Source: Cytophagales bacterium (GTDB lineage: Bacteria > Bacteroidota > Bacteroidia > Cytophagales > UBA9547). From it: a stretch of 64,000 bases of DNA. Below, piece by piece: positions 18,175-28,308 of this stretch. The notes under the pieces were generated by a model that searched no databases, was not told the origin of the DNA, and worked only from the letters and a program-made list of their open reading frames with translations. Numbering within the stretch: position 1 is the first letter of the stretch; each line of letters starts with the position of its first letter. A program made the position numbers and the translations under genes. The stretch is taken from contig JAAFIH010000006.1 of the NCBI GenBank assembly GCA_013297755.1, positions 1 through 64,000 of the forward strand. Reading direction: 5' to 3'.

Positions 18175-19596
18175 TTACATCAAAAATGCACTTTCGCTAT
18201 TGAGTTTATCTATTTTTTTGTTGATAGACAAGCACCAAACGACCATTTCCATACAAAATAGTTTATCGTAAGGGGATAGTTTGGGGCAGTATTCATCAAC
18301 TAGGTTTACCAAAGGTGTTATTTTGAGCAACGAATCATTGAAATCTTTGTCGGTATCTGTATAATTGAGTTCCAAATCTTTGGTATTAAACCAAGCAATG
18401 ATGTCGGTATAGGGTGTTTTTACGCCTTGTTTTTCTAGTTTTGGTATTTTAGGAAACAATTTCTCAAAAGCAGTGGACACAGCTTGGTCTATGAGCAATT
18501 GGGCTACTTCTGCGGCTCCTTCTTGTTCGCCTTCGTACACCAATTCTATTTTGCCAGTAATAGCAGGAATGATTGAGCCAAAATCTACTAGCCGAACGGC
18601 TGTTTTGTCGGCTCCAGTTTCTATTAATCGTAATTTGGCGGCAGCTATCAAGTTTTCCATGGCACTAATGGTGAGCCTGGCACTTACGCCACTTTTGGCA
18701 TCTACATATTCGCTATTGCGTGCCGAAAAGGCCACTTGTTCGAGCAAATCGCGGGCTATATCGCCAATGAAAATTGAGTTTTTATCATTTTCAGAAATAT
18801 GGGCTTCTTGCTCAGTTATTTTGCGCGCTAGGGCTATCGTTTTAGGATAGTGTGTAAAAATTTGAGAGCCAATTCTATCTTTTAGAGGTGTAACTATGCT
18901 GCCACGATTGGTATAATCTTCGGGGTTGGCCGTAAACACAAATTGAATATCCAAGGGCATTCGTAACTGAAAACCTCTGATTTGTATATCGCCTTCTTGT
19001 AAAATATTGAAAAGCGACACCTGTATTCTGGCTTGCAAATCGGGCAATTCGTTGATTACAAAAATACAACGATTGGCTCTAGGAATCATGCCATAGTGCA
19101 GTACACGCTCGTCTGAATAGGGCAATTTGAGGGTGGCCGCTTTGATAGGGTCTATATCTCCAATCAAATCTGAAACATTGACATCAGGAGTGGCCAGTTT
19201 TTCAAAAAATCTGTCGTTGCGATGTACCCAAGCTATGGGGGTATCGTCTCCTAATTCTTGGAGTAAGTTTATGGCATATTTTGAGATAGGATTATAGGGA
19301 CTATCGTTGATTTCTGATCCTTTCACTATAGGCATGTATTCGTCCAAGAGCTCTACCATGTTGCGAGCAATGCGTGTTTTGGCTTGCCCACGCAGGCCAA
19401 GCAAGTTGATATGATGGCCAGCTAAAATGGCTTTTTTTAGTTGTGGTATAACAGTGTCTTCGTATCCCCAAAGGCCTTCAAAAACGGGTAATTTGGCCTT
19501 TAATTTTGCAATTAAATTAGCTTTCATTTCCTCGTTGATACTTTGATTGATGTACTTTGATTTTTTAAGTTCTTTAAATGTGATTTCTTGTTTCAT
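18175..19596 (-). CDS. MoxR/magnesium-chelatase-like AAA+ ATPase
   Basis: This 473-residue AAA+ protein has Walker A GLRGQAKTR near residue 65. Its middle segment, LIGDIDPIKAATL then RCIFVINELPDL (Walker B region), is of the ChlI/MoxR kind. Sensor 1 is VFTANPEDYTNRG, and an arginine-rich lid follows. MoxR ATPases work with a VWA-domain partner as chaperone-like complexes for maturation or stress functions. Here the partner is encoded 31 bp upstream on the same strand. The client protein is unknown. The ATPase ends in an all-helical tail specific to this subgroup. Confidence 0.88.
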   Translation of the reverse strand: MKQEITFKELKKSKYINQSINEEMKANLIAKLKAKLPVFEGLWGYEDTVIPQLKKAILAGHHINLLGLRGQAKTRIARNMVELLDEYMPIVKGSEINDSPYNPISKYAINLLQELGDDTPIAWVHRNDRFFEKLATPDVNVSDLIGDIDPIKAATLKLPYSDERVLHYGMIPRANRCIFVINELPDLQARIQVSLFNILQEGDIQIRGFQLRMPLDIQFVFTANPEDYTNRGSIVTPLKDRIGSQIFTHYPKTIALARKITEQEAHISENDKNSIFIGDIARDLLEQVAFSARNSEYVDAKSGVSARLTISAMENLIAAAKLRLIETGADKTAVRLVDFGSIIPAITGKIELVYEGEQEGAAEVAQLLIDQAVSTAFEKLFPKIPKLEKQGVKTPYTDIIAWFNTKDLELNYTDTDKDFNDSLLKITPLVNLVDEYCPKLSPYDKLFCMEMVVWCLSINKKIDKLNSESAFLM

Positions 19597-19627
19597 TATT
19601 TAATATATTATTATTTTTTATATTTTA

Positions 19628-20782
19628 TTACTTTATTTTTTTAATTCTATTTTTTTCATAGTCTTCAAAAATCATTTCACCCAAACCTTTGAGGCCTGTT
19701 AAAAATGCTTTTCCTTTGTTTTGAGAGGTAAATAATTCTATAAATTCTCTCAAATAAGGGTCTTGAGCAATCATAAAAGTAGTGATGGGTATTTTTAGTT
19801 TTCGGGCTTGAGCGGCTTTGGTAAGGCACATATTTACTATCATTTCGTCTAGGCCATTGCTATTTTTGTAAAATTCGCCATTGGGCAGTTGCACACAGCT
19901 TGGCTTGCCATCTGTAATCATAAAAATCTGTTTATTGGTGTTTCGTTTTCTTCGCAATATGTCCATAGCAAGCTCTAATCCAGCTACAGTATTGGTATGG
20001 TATGGTCCTACTTTGAGGTAAGGCAAATCTTTGATTTGGATAGACCAGGCCTCGTTGCCAAACACAATTATATCAATGGTATCTTTGGGGTATTTTCTAT
20101 GGATTAGCTCTACTAAGGCCATAGCTACTTTTTTGGCAGGTGTAATTCTATCCTCGCCATATAGTATCATAGAGTGGCTGATGTCTATCATCAACACTGT
20201 ACTCATTTGGGCTTTGTGTTTTGACTCTTCTATGATTAGATCGTCTTCGGTGAGTTGCAAATCGCCAATGCCATGATTGATTTGAGCGTTTTTGAGGCTT
20301 TCGGTCATGTTGATCAAAGCCATATCATCGCCATAGTTGTAGGATCTATTTTCGCCATCACGCTCATCGCCAACCCCAAGTTTGGATGTACGATGATTGC
20401 CAATGCCGCTTTTTTTTAATTTTCCAAATATTTGGTCTAGGGCAAATTCACGTAGGGCAGTTTCCATTTTGGGGGTAAGTAATTTTTTGGATTCGCCACT
20501 TCCACCTTCCTCGCCATCTCCGTTTGATTCAAACTCTTCTCTGATAAAACCTTTATTTTTTAGGTCGTTTTCAAAATCCTCAAAGGTGTATTCGTCTGTA
20601 AAAATTTTATATTCTTTATCCAACATCTTAAGCCAATCAAAAGCCTCGTCCAAATCGCCAGAAGTGTGCGTAAGCAAATCTTTGAAAATGTCAAAAATCC
20701 TTTCAAATGGCGATACTTCTTTGGGTATGTGTTTGCTAAAAATATAGCCTTTACCAAAATCAAAATTTAAACCATCAATCAT
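19628..20782 (-). CDS. VWA-domain partner of the MoxR-like ATPase
   Basis: This 384-residue protein has an acidic, Gly-rich linker (NGDGEEGGSGES near residue 90). A C-terminal von Willebrand A domain follows, with the MIDAS motif DISHSM near residue 200, the conserved Thr in PYHTNTVAG and the Asp in MITDGKPS. It is the first gene of a two-gene operon with the MoxR ATPase, the standard arrangement. No signal peptide is seen, so the complex is probably cytoplasmic. Substrate unknown. Confidence 0.87.
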   Translation of the reverse strand: MIDGLNFDFGKGYIFSKHIPKEVSPFERIFDIFKDLLTHTSGDLDEAFDWLKMLDKEYKIFTDEYTFEDFENDLKNKGFIREEFESNGDGEEGGSGESKKLLTPKMETALREFALDQIFGKLKKSGIGNHRTSKLGVGDERDGENRSYNYGDDMALINMTESLKNAQINHGIGDLQLTEDDLIIEESKHKAQMSTVLMIDISHSMILYGEDRITPAKKVAMALVELIHRKYPKDTIDIIVFGNEAWSIQIKDLPYLKVGPYHTNTVAGLELAMDILRRKRNTNKQIFMITDGKPSCVQLPNGEFYKNSNGLDEMIVNMCLTKAAQARKLKIPITTFMIAQDPYLREFIELFTSQNKGKAFLTGLKGLGEMIFEDYEKNRIKKIK

Positions 20783-21289
20783 AATATTTTATTTGAAGCA
20801 AATATGTGCAAATGTTTAATGTTGAAACTAAACATGATTGATTAAGTTTGAGAAAAGTATAAAAAGGTTAATGTGGAATGTGGAATTAAAATAACAGACC
20901 TATAAGGTTTTTAAAACCTTATAGGTCTTAACCATTAACTCTACTGGAAACAGACCTACAAGGTTTTAACCATTAATCAGACTGGTTCAACTTTTGGAAA
21001 GTTTAGAACTTTCCAAAAGTTAGAATAGACGCTAAGACCTGTGATAGACTACTATAAACTTGAATTATTCATTTCCTGTAATATTTTATTTGGCTTAAAG
21101 TCAGATTATTATAAAATTAGTTTGACATTATATATTAAATATTTTTTGATTTTTTTTAGATATAGGTTTAAAATTGGATACTATTTATAAAATTTTAAAG
21201 TTTTTTTTATAAAGTGGGCTTTATTTTTAGCCTAATTTTAAATATTTTTATATATTTTTAAAAAATATTGTTAAAATTTTAAAAAAATA

Positions 21290-21321
21290 TTTGGAGAATA
21301 AAATTTTGTTTTCTACATTTG
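21290..21321 (+). promoter_or_regulatory. Bacteroidota-type promoter of the SusC operon
   Basis: TTTG at 21290-21293 (-33 box) and TACATTTG at 21314-21321 (-7 box, consensus TAnnTTTG) are separated by 20 bp, the expected spacing for the primary sigma factor of Bacteroidota. Transcription would start near 21328, leaving a leader of about 230 nt before the SusC start codon. Confidence 0.7.
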
Positions 21322-21384
21322 TATTGTAAGCAAAAGACATGAAAACTATTAAGTCAAAATTTGTTTATTTTTTTACAACATTGC

Positions 21385-21425
21385 GTTGCAAATCTCTCTC
21401 CCTAAAAGGTTTGCAACCAATTTTT
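21385..21425 (+). promoter_or_regulatory. Attenuator-like stem-loop in the SusC leader
   Basis: GTTGCAAA (21385-21392) pairs perfectly with TTTGCAAC (21410-21417), followed by CAATTTTT. It lies inside the predicted 5' leader, between promoter and start codon, so it could arrest transcription conditionally. It has only modest GC content; function is inferred. Confidence 0.45.
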
Positions 21426-21561
21426 AATAACTGATTTTTTTCGGTTTAGATTCCTATTATTTTCATTCATTTTAGATTCTTTATGTTCGGCTTCATTGGC
21501 TGATATATTTCTAAGGTTTTCCCAGTTTCATTTTATTTATTTATCTCATTCTTTTACTGTT

Positions 21562-24500
21562 ATGTATTCTACATTACTAAAGGGTTTATTGTGTTTTCTA
21601 TTATTTTTTAGTTTTTTGATTGATGCACAAATTTTGGTTAAAGGCACAGTGTCTGATGGCAAAGAACCCATGCCTGGTGTTACAGTTTCGCAAATGGGTA
21701 CTGCCAAAGGTGCTATTACTGATTTGGAAGGTAATTTTGAGGTTACAGTTTCGGACACTTCGGCTACGCTAGTTTTTTTATATCTTGGCTACAAAACCAA
21801 ATCTATACAAGTAAAAGACAAGACCAAAATTGATGTTGTCATGGAAGAAGAATCGAAAGTACTCGAGGATGTAATGGTAACAGCCATTGCTGTAAGAAAA
21901 GAAAAAAGAGAGCTAGGATTTGCAGCACAAGAAATAAAAAGCCAAGAAATATTAGATTCTAAAGAAACAAATATAGTAAACGCTATGAATGCCAAAGTGG
22001 CTGGTGTGCAGGTGGTTTCGTCTTCGGGTTCGCCTGGAGCGGCAGCTCGTATTCGCTTGCGTGGCAACACATCTATCACTCAAAACAACGACCCCTTGTT
22101 TGTAGTAGATGGTATTCCTATCGACAATACAGGTGGCGAACGAACCAGAGATATTGAAAGCTCCAACAGAGCTATTGATATTAACCCAGACGATGTGGCT
22201 TCGATGACTATATTGAAAGGCCCAGCTGCTACTGCTCTATATGGTATTCGTGCGGCCAATGGTGCCATTATCATAACTACAAAAACTGGCCAAGCGGGCA
22301 AAACAACAGTCAATTTTTCGTCTTCGTTTGGAATTGATGAGGTAAATAAATTGCCTGAATTACAACAAAAATTTGCTGGCGGACAAAATGGTATTTTTAT
22401 ACCCTACGACCAACGTACTGGCAAACCAACTTCATCGTCTTGGGGGCCTGCTTATGGCGACCCATCTCTGCCCGAAGGAGTGAAATTTTATGACAATAGA
22501 TCTAAATTTTTTACGCTTGGTACACAAAGAAACAATTTTTTGAGTATTTCGGGTGGCACAGAAAAATCGACTTCTTACTTTTCTATTGGTAATTTCAGAC
22601 AAACGGGGGTTGTACCTAACCAAGATTTTGAACGCACATCGCTCAAATTATCTAATGCTACACAGGTGGCCAAGTTTTTGAAAATAACTGGGTCTATCAA
22701 TTACAATTTATCCACGGCTACAAGGCTTAGAAAAGGAGGAAACTGGTCGGCACCTATGATTTCTTTGTTCAGGGGGGCAAGCGATTTCGACATAACTGGT
22801 GGCTACAAAGACCCACTAAATACCCAAGAGGCTTATTTGAAAGCTGATGAGTTATCTCAAAAAACAGGTTCTGTATATGATAATCCATTTTTTTCGGTTA
22901 ATAAAAATAAAAATACAGAAACTATCAATCGAGTGATAGGATTTGTGCAGGCCGACCTTACTATTACACCTTGGCTTACAGGTATGGCTCGCATAGGTGC
23001 CGATGTGTACAATCAAGTACTGACCGAAAATTATGATAAACGCTCGGCCGAAAACCATGCTCAAATTTCTTATAAAGGCTCTTACTATGAAAGCCAACAG
23101 TTTAAAAGAGATTTTAATAGCGATTTGATGATAAATGCTCAACATAAAGTGGGCAAAGATTTTGAAGTAGGGCTTAGGCTGGGCCACAACTTTTGGAGTT
23201 CAAACAATACCAGACTTGGTGTTCAAGGATATAATTATTTGTTTCAAGATTTTTATGATTTCAATGCTTTGGATGTATCGTCTAGCCCACTACAACTTAG
23301 TCCAGCTTCCCGTAATAGCCAAAGAGCCATCATGGCGACTTATGCTGATGCTAAAGTAAGTTTTAGGAATTACGCCTTTGTCAATTTTACCACTCGTATG
23401 GAGCAAGCATCTACCTTGCCAGCAAAGAAAAACACATTTTTGTATCCTACCATAAACATTGCTTTGGTGTTTTCGGATATGCTTGGGCTAACCAATGGCA
23501 GCATATTTAGTTATGGCAAAATAAGAGCTGCATGGGCACAGGTGGGCAATTTGCCAAATCCTTACTTAACATCAAATTATTATAGACCTGTAGTATCTGG
23601 TGGTTTTAGTGGCCAAAATTTGTTTGCCATAGGTGGCGATTTGGGTAATCCTAATATCAAACCCGAAATATCTACCTCAAGAGAATTAGGGCTTGAATTG
23701 AAGTTTTTTAAAAATAGAATTGGGGTTGATGTAACCTATTATAATAATGTAAATACAAACCTTATCATGGTGGCAGATGTAGCCCCAACATCAGGGTTTA
23801 GTTCGGCTTGGGTCAATGGTGGCAAACTGAGAAATACTGGATTAGAAATAGTATTAAACAGTACACCTATCAAAACAAATGATTTTAGTTGGGATGCTTC
23901 CGTGAATTTTACATCGCAACGCACTATGGTAGAAGAACTTGTTGGAGATTTTCAATATGTAGGCGGTGGGGCTGGGTTCAACAATGGGTCTAATGCTGTG
24001 TTTGTAGGAAATCAATATGGGATTTTGACAAGCCCACAAAGATTTAAAAGATATGGCCAAGATCGCAACGATATTACCTTACGCAACGACTTGCCCATAG
24101 TAGTAGATGCTGCTGGCAATCCAATAAAAGAATCGCCTGACAAAGGTTTTTATATCATCGGCAATCCAAATCCAGATTGGTTTGCTGGTCTTAGAAATTC
24201 GATTAGCTACAAAGGTGTTTATTTCTCGTTTCTGTGGGATTTTAGAAAAGGGGGCGATTTGATAAACCTAACTCGTGGTAGCATGAACTTTTTTGGACAA
24301 CACAAAGATACCGAAAACCGAAACGATGCTGCTGTACTCGAAAACTCAGTATATGCCGATGGCACCAAAAATACTACTCCCATCAAAAAAGATGCTGCCT
24401 ACTATGCCATAGCTGGCGAAAACTCCAATGTGGGCGAACTATGGATAGAAAAAGGATCTTGGCTTAGGTTAAGAGAAGTTACTTTAAGGTATGCTTTTGG

Positions 24501-24696
24501 CGAAAATATTACTAAAAAAATGTTTATGAAAAATCTAAGCCTGGCTTTTACAGTAAGAAATGCTTTACTATTTACTAGCTATTCTGGTATAGACCCTGAG
24601 ACCAATGCTGCCGGCAACGACCCAAGTTTAGGAAAAGATGCCTACAATATGCCCAATACCAGAAGTTTTCTGATGACACTAAACGCTACTTTCTAA
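21562..24696 (+). CDS. SusC/RagA-type TonB-dependent outer membrane transporter
   Basis: I choose the ATG at 21562, because MYSTLLKGLLCFLLFFSFLI is a good signal peptide ending at DAQ; an upstream start would add 22 unlikely residues. The mature protein (about 1044 residues in all) starts with a carboxypeptidase-like regulatory domain (GTVSDGKEPMPGVTV). The plug with GSPGAAARIRLRGNTS and PLFVVDGIPIDN follows. The rest is a 22-strand-type barrel ending in an aromatic residue (LNATF). SusC proteins import oligomers through the outer membrane with a SusD lid. From its neighbours the likely cargo is cyanophycin fragments rather than glycan; that is inference. Confidence 0.92.
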   Translation: MYSTLLKGLLCFLLFFSFLIDAQILVKGTVSDGKEPMPGVTVSQMGTAKGAITDLEGNFEVTVSDTSATLVFLYLGYKTKSIQVKDKTKIDVVMEEESKVLEDVMVTAIAVRKEKRELGFAAQEIKSQEILDSKETNIVNAMNAKVAGVQVVSSSGSPGAAARIRLRGNTSITQNNDPLFVVDGIPIDNTGGERTRDIESSNRAIDINPDDVASMTILKGPAATALYGIRAANGAIIITTKTGQAGKTTVNFSSSFGIDEVNKLPELQQKFAGGQNGIFIPYDQRTGKPTSSSWGPAYGDPSLPEGVKFYDNRSKFFTLGTQRNNFLSISGGTEKSTSYFSIGNFRQTGVVPNQDFERTSLKLSNATQVAKFLKITGSINYNLSTATRLRKGGNWSAPMISLFRGASDFDITGGYKDPLNTQEAYLKADELSQKTGSVYDNPFFSVNKNKNTETINRVIGFVQADLTITPWLTGMARIGADVYNQVLTENYDKRSAENHAQISYKGSYYESQQFKRDFNSDLMINAQHKVGKDFEVGLRLGHNFWSSNNTRLGVQGYNYLFQDFYDFNALDVSSSPLQLSPASRNSQRAIMATYADAKVSFRNYAFVNFTTRMEQASTLPAKKNTFLYPTINIALVFSDMLGLTNGSIFSYGKIRAAWAQVGNLPNPYLTSNYYRPVVSGGFSGQNLFAIGGDLGNPNIKPEISTSRELGLELKFFKNRIGVDVTYYNNVNTNLIMVADVAPTSGFSSAWVNGGKLRNTGLEIVLNSTPIKTNDFSWDASVNFTSQRTMVEELVGDFQYVGGGAGFNNGSNAVFVGNQYGILTSPQRFKRYGQDRNDITLRNDLPIVVDAAGNPIKESPDKGFYIIGNPNPDWFAGLRNSISYKGVYFSFLWDFRKGGDLINLTRGSMNFFGQHKDTENRNDAAVLENSVYADGTKNTTPIKKDAAYYAIAGENSNVGELWIEKGSWLRLREVTLRYAFGENITKKMFMKNLSLAFTVRNALLFTSYSGIDPETNAAGNDPSLGKDAYNMPNTRSFLMTLNATF

Positions 24697-24720
24697 CAAC
24701 GTAAAAAGAAATCTTAAGTT

Positions 24721-26151
24721 ATGAAAAATATATTTACAAAAACCGTTTTATTGGCTTTTTCCCTTGTTTTGATGGGTTGTGATTTTAGTAAATTAAACAT
24801 TGATCCCAACAATATTACTGGCGATAAACTATCGCTCAATCAAAGATTACCATCGTTGGAGTACTTTTTTGGTAATTATCTAGCCTCAGATGTGCCAAAA
24901 ACAATAAGCAACACTATGGGGCAGGTTGTGTATATACAAGGCAATGTTGGGCTCAATACTTATTCTTATGCAGCTGCTGATCCATCTAAAATGGCAATTT
25001 GGAACAATTTGTTTGCCAACGTGATGTACACGGCCGACCAAATCATACAAGAAGCTGATTTGAAAAAAATACCATATTATAGAGGTATTGCTAAAATTAT
25101 ATATGCCATTGGGCTTGCACACGCTACGGCCATTTGGGGAGATGTGCCTTATAGCCAGTTATTCAAAAATTCTGAATTTCCTAATCCAGTATTCGAAAGC
25201 CAAGAATCTATTTATGGAAATATACAAAAATTACTAGACCAAGCCATAGTAGATTTATCGACACCTGCCACTGGTATTGTACCCCTAGACGATGATTTTA
25301 TATTTAGAGGTAATACTGCCAAGTGGATAAAAACAGCAAATGCACTAAAAGCAAGATACTATTTGCATACCATAAAAGTAAGTAATTCGAGTTATGATTT
25401 GGCCGAAAGTGCTTTGGCAAACGCCTTGCAATCGAATGATGATAATTGCTTATTCAAATTTCAGATTGGCAACCCAGAACAGCAAAATCCATTGTATTCA
25501 GAAAGAGTTGGCACTCAAAACACCCAAATAGATGTAGCTTTTACAGATAATATGCGAGCAAAAAACGACCCACGTTTGCCATTTTATAGTACAGTACGCT
25601 CAAGTTTGGTTACTGGCCGCAGAGCACTCTATGGCCCATTGTATGCCTCCAGAGATTCGTATATTCCTATCGTAACTTACGAAGAATGTATGTTTATGAA
25701 AGCCGAAATAGCCATGTTTAAATCAGGAAAAGCAGCCGCAGAATCAGACTTTAGAAAAGCCATAAAAGCATCGCTAGAGCGAGTGTGTACCGAAAAAAAA
25801 TGGACTGCCGACTCTGGTGCTACTGCCCTAGCCACGATACCAATCACAAGTTCGGTTTTGGGTACATACATACAAGCACAAGGCAACTTAGATTCTATTG
25901 CTACTGACGAAGAGGTATGGAAACGCTTATTTGAACAAAAAAATATAGCCTTGTTTTTGCAAGCCGAAATATGGAACGACTACCGTAGAGCCACCAAATA
26001 TATAGCAGGAGTAGATGGTTTGCCACAAATTACGCCACGTACAGGCACTGCCATACCAAGACGATACAACTATCCATTTAATGAAGTAAACTACAACAAA
26101 AGCACACCAACCGACCCAGGTATATTTTCTAGGGTTTGGTGGGATAGATGA
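24721..26151 (+). CDS. SusD/RagB-family surface lipoprotein
   Basis: This 476-residue protein has a lipoprotein signal with lipobox LVLMGC, then FSKLNIDPNN, the usual start of mature SusD-like proteins. Helical TPR-like segments follow (AKIIYAIGLAHATAIWGDVPYS) and the C-terminal region contains WNDYRRATKY. It lies 24 bp after SusC, the invariant order for such pairs. It would cap the SusC barrel and bind substrate at the surface. Ligand is not predictable from sequence, and downstream genes point to cyanophycin. Confidence 0.9.
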   Translation: MKNIFTKTVLLAFSLVLMGCDFSKLNIDPNNITGDKLSLNQRLPSLEYFFGNYLASDVPKTISNTMGQVVYIQGNVGLNTYSYAAADPSKMAIWNNLFANVMYTADQIIQEADLKKIPYYRGIAKIIYAIGLAHATAIWGDVPYSQLFKNSEFPNPVFESQESIYGNIQKLLDQAIVDLSTPATGIVPLDDDFIFRGNTAKWIKTANALKARYYLHTIKVSNSSYDLAESALANALQSNDDNCLFKFQIGNPEQQNPLYSERVGTQNTQIDVAFTDNMRAKNDPRLPFYSTVRSSLVTGRRALYGPLYASRDSYIPIVTYEECMFMKAEIAMFKSGKAAAESDFRKAIKASLERVCTEKKWTADSGATALATIPITSSVLGTYIQAQGNLDSIATDEEVWKRLFEQKNIALFLQAEIWNDYRRATKYIAGVDGLPQITPRTGTAIPRRYNYPFNEVNYNKSTPTDPGIFSRVWWDR

Positions 26152-26278
26152 ATTGTTAATGTGTAAACATCCTTAAAATATTAAACTTTTTATTCAAGTC
26201 TAAAATGCAATAGGCTTGTCTTATTGTTGCATAAATCAATTTTATAACTATTTAATTAAACCTTTAAAAAAAAACAAA

Positions 26279-28282
26279 ATGAAAAATGTACTTCGATTGA
26301 TTAAAAAACAGACATTATTTGGAATACTGTCTGTCAGCTTAGGTGTTTTAGAAACGAAAGCACAAGAACCTATAATTACAGAGCAAAATTTGCCTTATGT
26401 AGTTAATTTTGGTACTGGGCATTTCAATAACTATCCTGCAGGATTAGCCACTTCTCGTGGTATTGCAAATAGTTTTAAAACAAACATTGCTGATGTTACG
26501 ACCTTTCCTGCAGCTAATTTTACTGAAACTAGAAGTTTATCAACAACTACACTTACTTCACCTTTATCAAATACCGTTGGAGGAAGTAATGTATCTGGAG
26601 GAGCTAACCCTCATAGCTACTTAGAAGGTGGAAACGATGCTAAGTTGTTAATTACACTTAGTACAAGACTTTGGTCTACTTTCTTTTCAGTAAAAACTAC
26701 TGACAATACAGATATTAAAATTGGCTATTCTTTGCAATTAACTGAAAGAGCTGAAAATAATGCCACTACATCACCTGGATTGAACTTAACAGCATATTTG
26801 CAATACAGAACAAGTTCAATATCAGGTTGGAATACAGTAATAGGTTCTGAATGGAATACAGAAAGTCTTACAGTTGGGGGAATTACCAATTTTAATTTAA
26901 CTTTACCTAGTAGTATAAATAATTTACCAAGAGTTGATTTTAGAATTGTTAATACTCAAACTGCTGGTGTTACAGTTTCTGACTTGTTGAGTTATGCTAT
27001 TGACAATATCTCTGTTACTGGCATACCTCCATTAGTAAATACAGTTACTGCTGTTGCTTTCAGGATTAAATCTGTAACCCCTACTTCTACAAGTGTACTT
27101 ACACAAGGTAAAGCATTTTCAGTTGAGGTAGAATCTATATCACAAAATGGTTCAACTTATGCAGTAACTTCTTCAGCAGGTTTTACATTAAGTGTATCGT
27201 CTGGGAGTGGTACACTTGGAGGTACTTTGACAGGGACTATTTTAGCAAGTACAACTAGTACAATTATTACTGGAATTACATATTCAAAAGGAGAGGTATT
27301 TACTTTGAGTGTAGTTTCTGTTTCTGGCCAACCTTTATTGTCTGCTAGCTTCGTTTTAACGATTGCAGGAGATCCATTGGCAGGTTTAAATGTTCTTTAT
27401 TCAGAAAATTTTGAAAACTTCAATAATGTACCAAAATTAAATAATTATAATGTTTCTGTTGCTGGAATGACTTCTTATAATATTGACAGAGCTGCGTTAA
27501 ATAGTGGGGGATCTCCAACATATGGAAATGCTGGATTTGTAGTTGTAAGAACAGCTAGAGGTCCTTGGTTTGGCAATGGAGCTGATAATATTGGAACTAC
27601 TACTTATTTTGACAATACAGGCTCAGACAATAAAGACTCTAATTTTGTTGCTGCTGCCACTTCTTACTTTATAAGCACTTCTACAGGTGCTAGTCGTTAT
27701 TTAGTTTTACCAGCAATTAATTTAGCTGGTAGTAATATTAAATTAAGTTGGCAAGCTATGTCTAGAGGCTCTTTTGCATTTAGAGATTCCTATAAAGTAA
27801 AGTATAGTGAAACAGCACCTTCAAGTCCATTTAATACTGAAGACTTTGAATTAATTAGCACAGTTCCTGGGGTTGCAGTAATTATAAATGAACCTTCAAG
27901 GAGAGTTACTAATCATTCAATAAGTATTCCAACTAATTTTGAAAATAAAATAATTTATTTCGCTTTTGAACTTTCAACACCTGGGCCTGGTGGCGATCGT
28001 ATTTTCTTAGATAATATTTTAGTTACTTCTGGTAGTTCTATTACTGGTTTTAATGAAAATACTCAAATGATTTCTACACCAATTCTTAAAGCCACTCCAA
28101 ATCCTGCTTCAGAATCTATCACTATACAATCGGCAGTTTCTGAAACTGTTAAAATTTATAACCTCATAGGTAATCAAGTTTTGACAGGTACTACAAATAC
28201 ATCTTTGGCTATTGGTTCGCTTACCAAAGGCATGTATGTGGCCGTTACTACCAAAGGAACTGTTAAATTTATTGTAGAGTAA
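26279..28282 (+). CDS. Large T9SS-secreted surface protein of unknown function
   Basis: I use the ATG at 26279 (about 667 residues), since MKNVLRLIKKQTLFGILSV leads into a signal peptide ending near TKAQ. The protein has three parts. The first is a beta-rich N-terminal region (to about residue 245) and the second an Ser/Thr-rich Ig-like stretch (about 250-370). The third is a choice-of-anchor J / cleaved-adhesin-like domain starting LYSENFENFNNVP. A T9SS type A sorting domain (ATPNPASESITI to the end) closes it. It sits directly after SusC/SusD and before the cyanophycinases, so it may bind polymer granules at the surface; no enzyme motif is seen. Confidence 0.75.
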   Translation: MKNVLRLIKKQTLFGILSVSLGVLETKAQEPIITEQNLPYVVNFGTGHFNNYPAGLATSRGIANSFKTNIADVTTFPAANFTETRSLSTTTLTSPLSNTVGGSNVSGGANPHSYLEGGNDAKLLITLSTRLWSTFFSVKTTDNTDIKIGYSLQLTERAENNATTSPGLNLTAYLQYRTSSISGWNTVIGSEWNTESLTVGGITNFNLTLPSSINNLPRVDFRIVNTQTAGVTVSDLLSYAIDNISVTGIPPLVNTVTAVAFRIKSVTPTSTSVLTQGKAFSVEVESISQNGSTYAVTSSAGFTLSVSSGSGTLGGTLTGTILASTTSTIITGITYSKGEVFTLSVVSVSGQPLLSASFVLTIAGDPLAGLNVLYSENFENFNNVPKLNNYNVSVAGMTSYNIDRAALNSGGSPTYGNAGFVVVRTARGPWFGNGADNIGTTTYFDNTGSDNKDSNFVAAATSYFISTSTGASRYLVLPAINLAGSNIKLSWQAMSRGSFAFRDSYKVKYSETAPSSPFNTEDFELISTVPGVAVIINEPSRRVTNHSISIPTNFENKIIYFAFELSTPGPGGDRIFLDNILVTSGSSITGFNENTQMISTPILKATPNPASESITIQSAVSETVKIYNLIGNQVLTGTTNTSLAIGSLTKGMYVAVTTKGTVKFIVE

Positions 28283-28308
28283 CTATAAAACAAAAAAATC
28301 CGCTTTTA

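Larger units (their letters stand above)
20783..21561. other. Divergent regulatory region with two perfect palindromes
   Basis: This ~780-bp region separates the VWA gene from the SusC gene. AGACCTATAAGGTTTT (20896-20911) and its exact complement (20913-20928) flank a single T, a 33-bp near-palindrome. AACTTTTGGAAAGTT (20989-21003) and its complement (21007-21021) form a second one. Further right are the SusC promoter and leader. No gene is seen. Confidence 0.75.

Noticed and set aside
21290-28282. Classical polysaccharide utilisation locus
   Set aside because: No glycoside hydrolase, lyase or sugar kinase follows the SusC/SusD pair; the mannosidase at 14525 is separated by a transposase and a divergent operon. 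The adjoining enzymes are all cyanophycin/arginine related.
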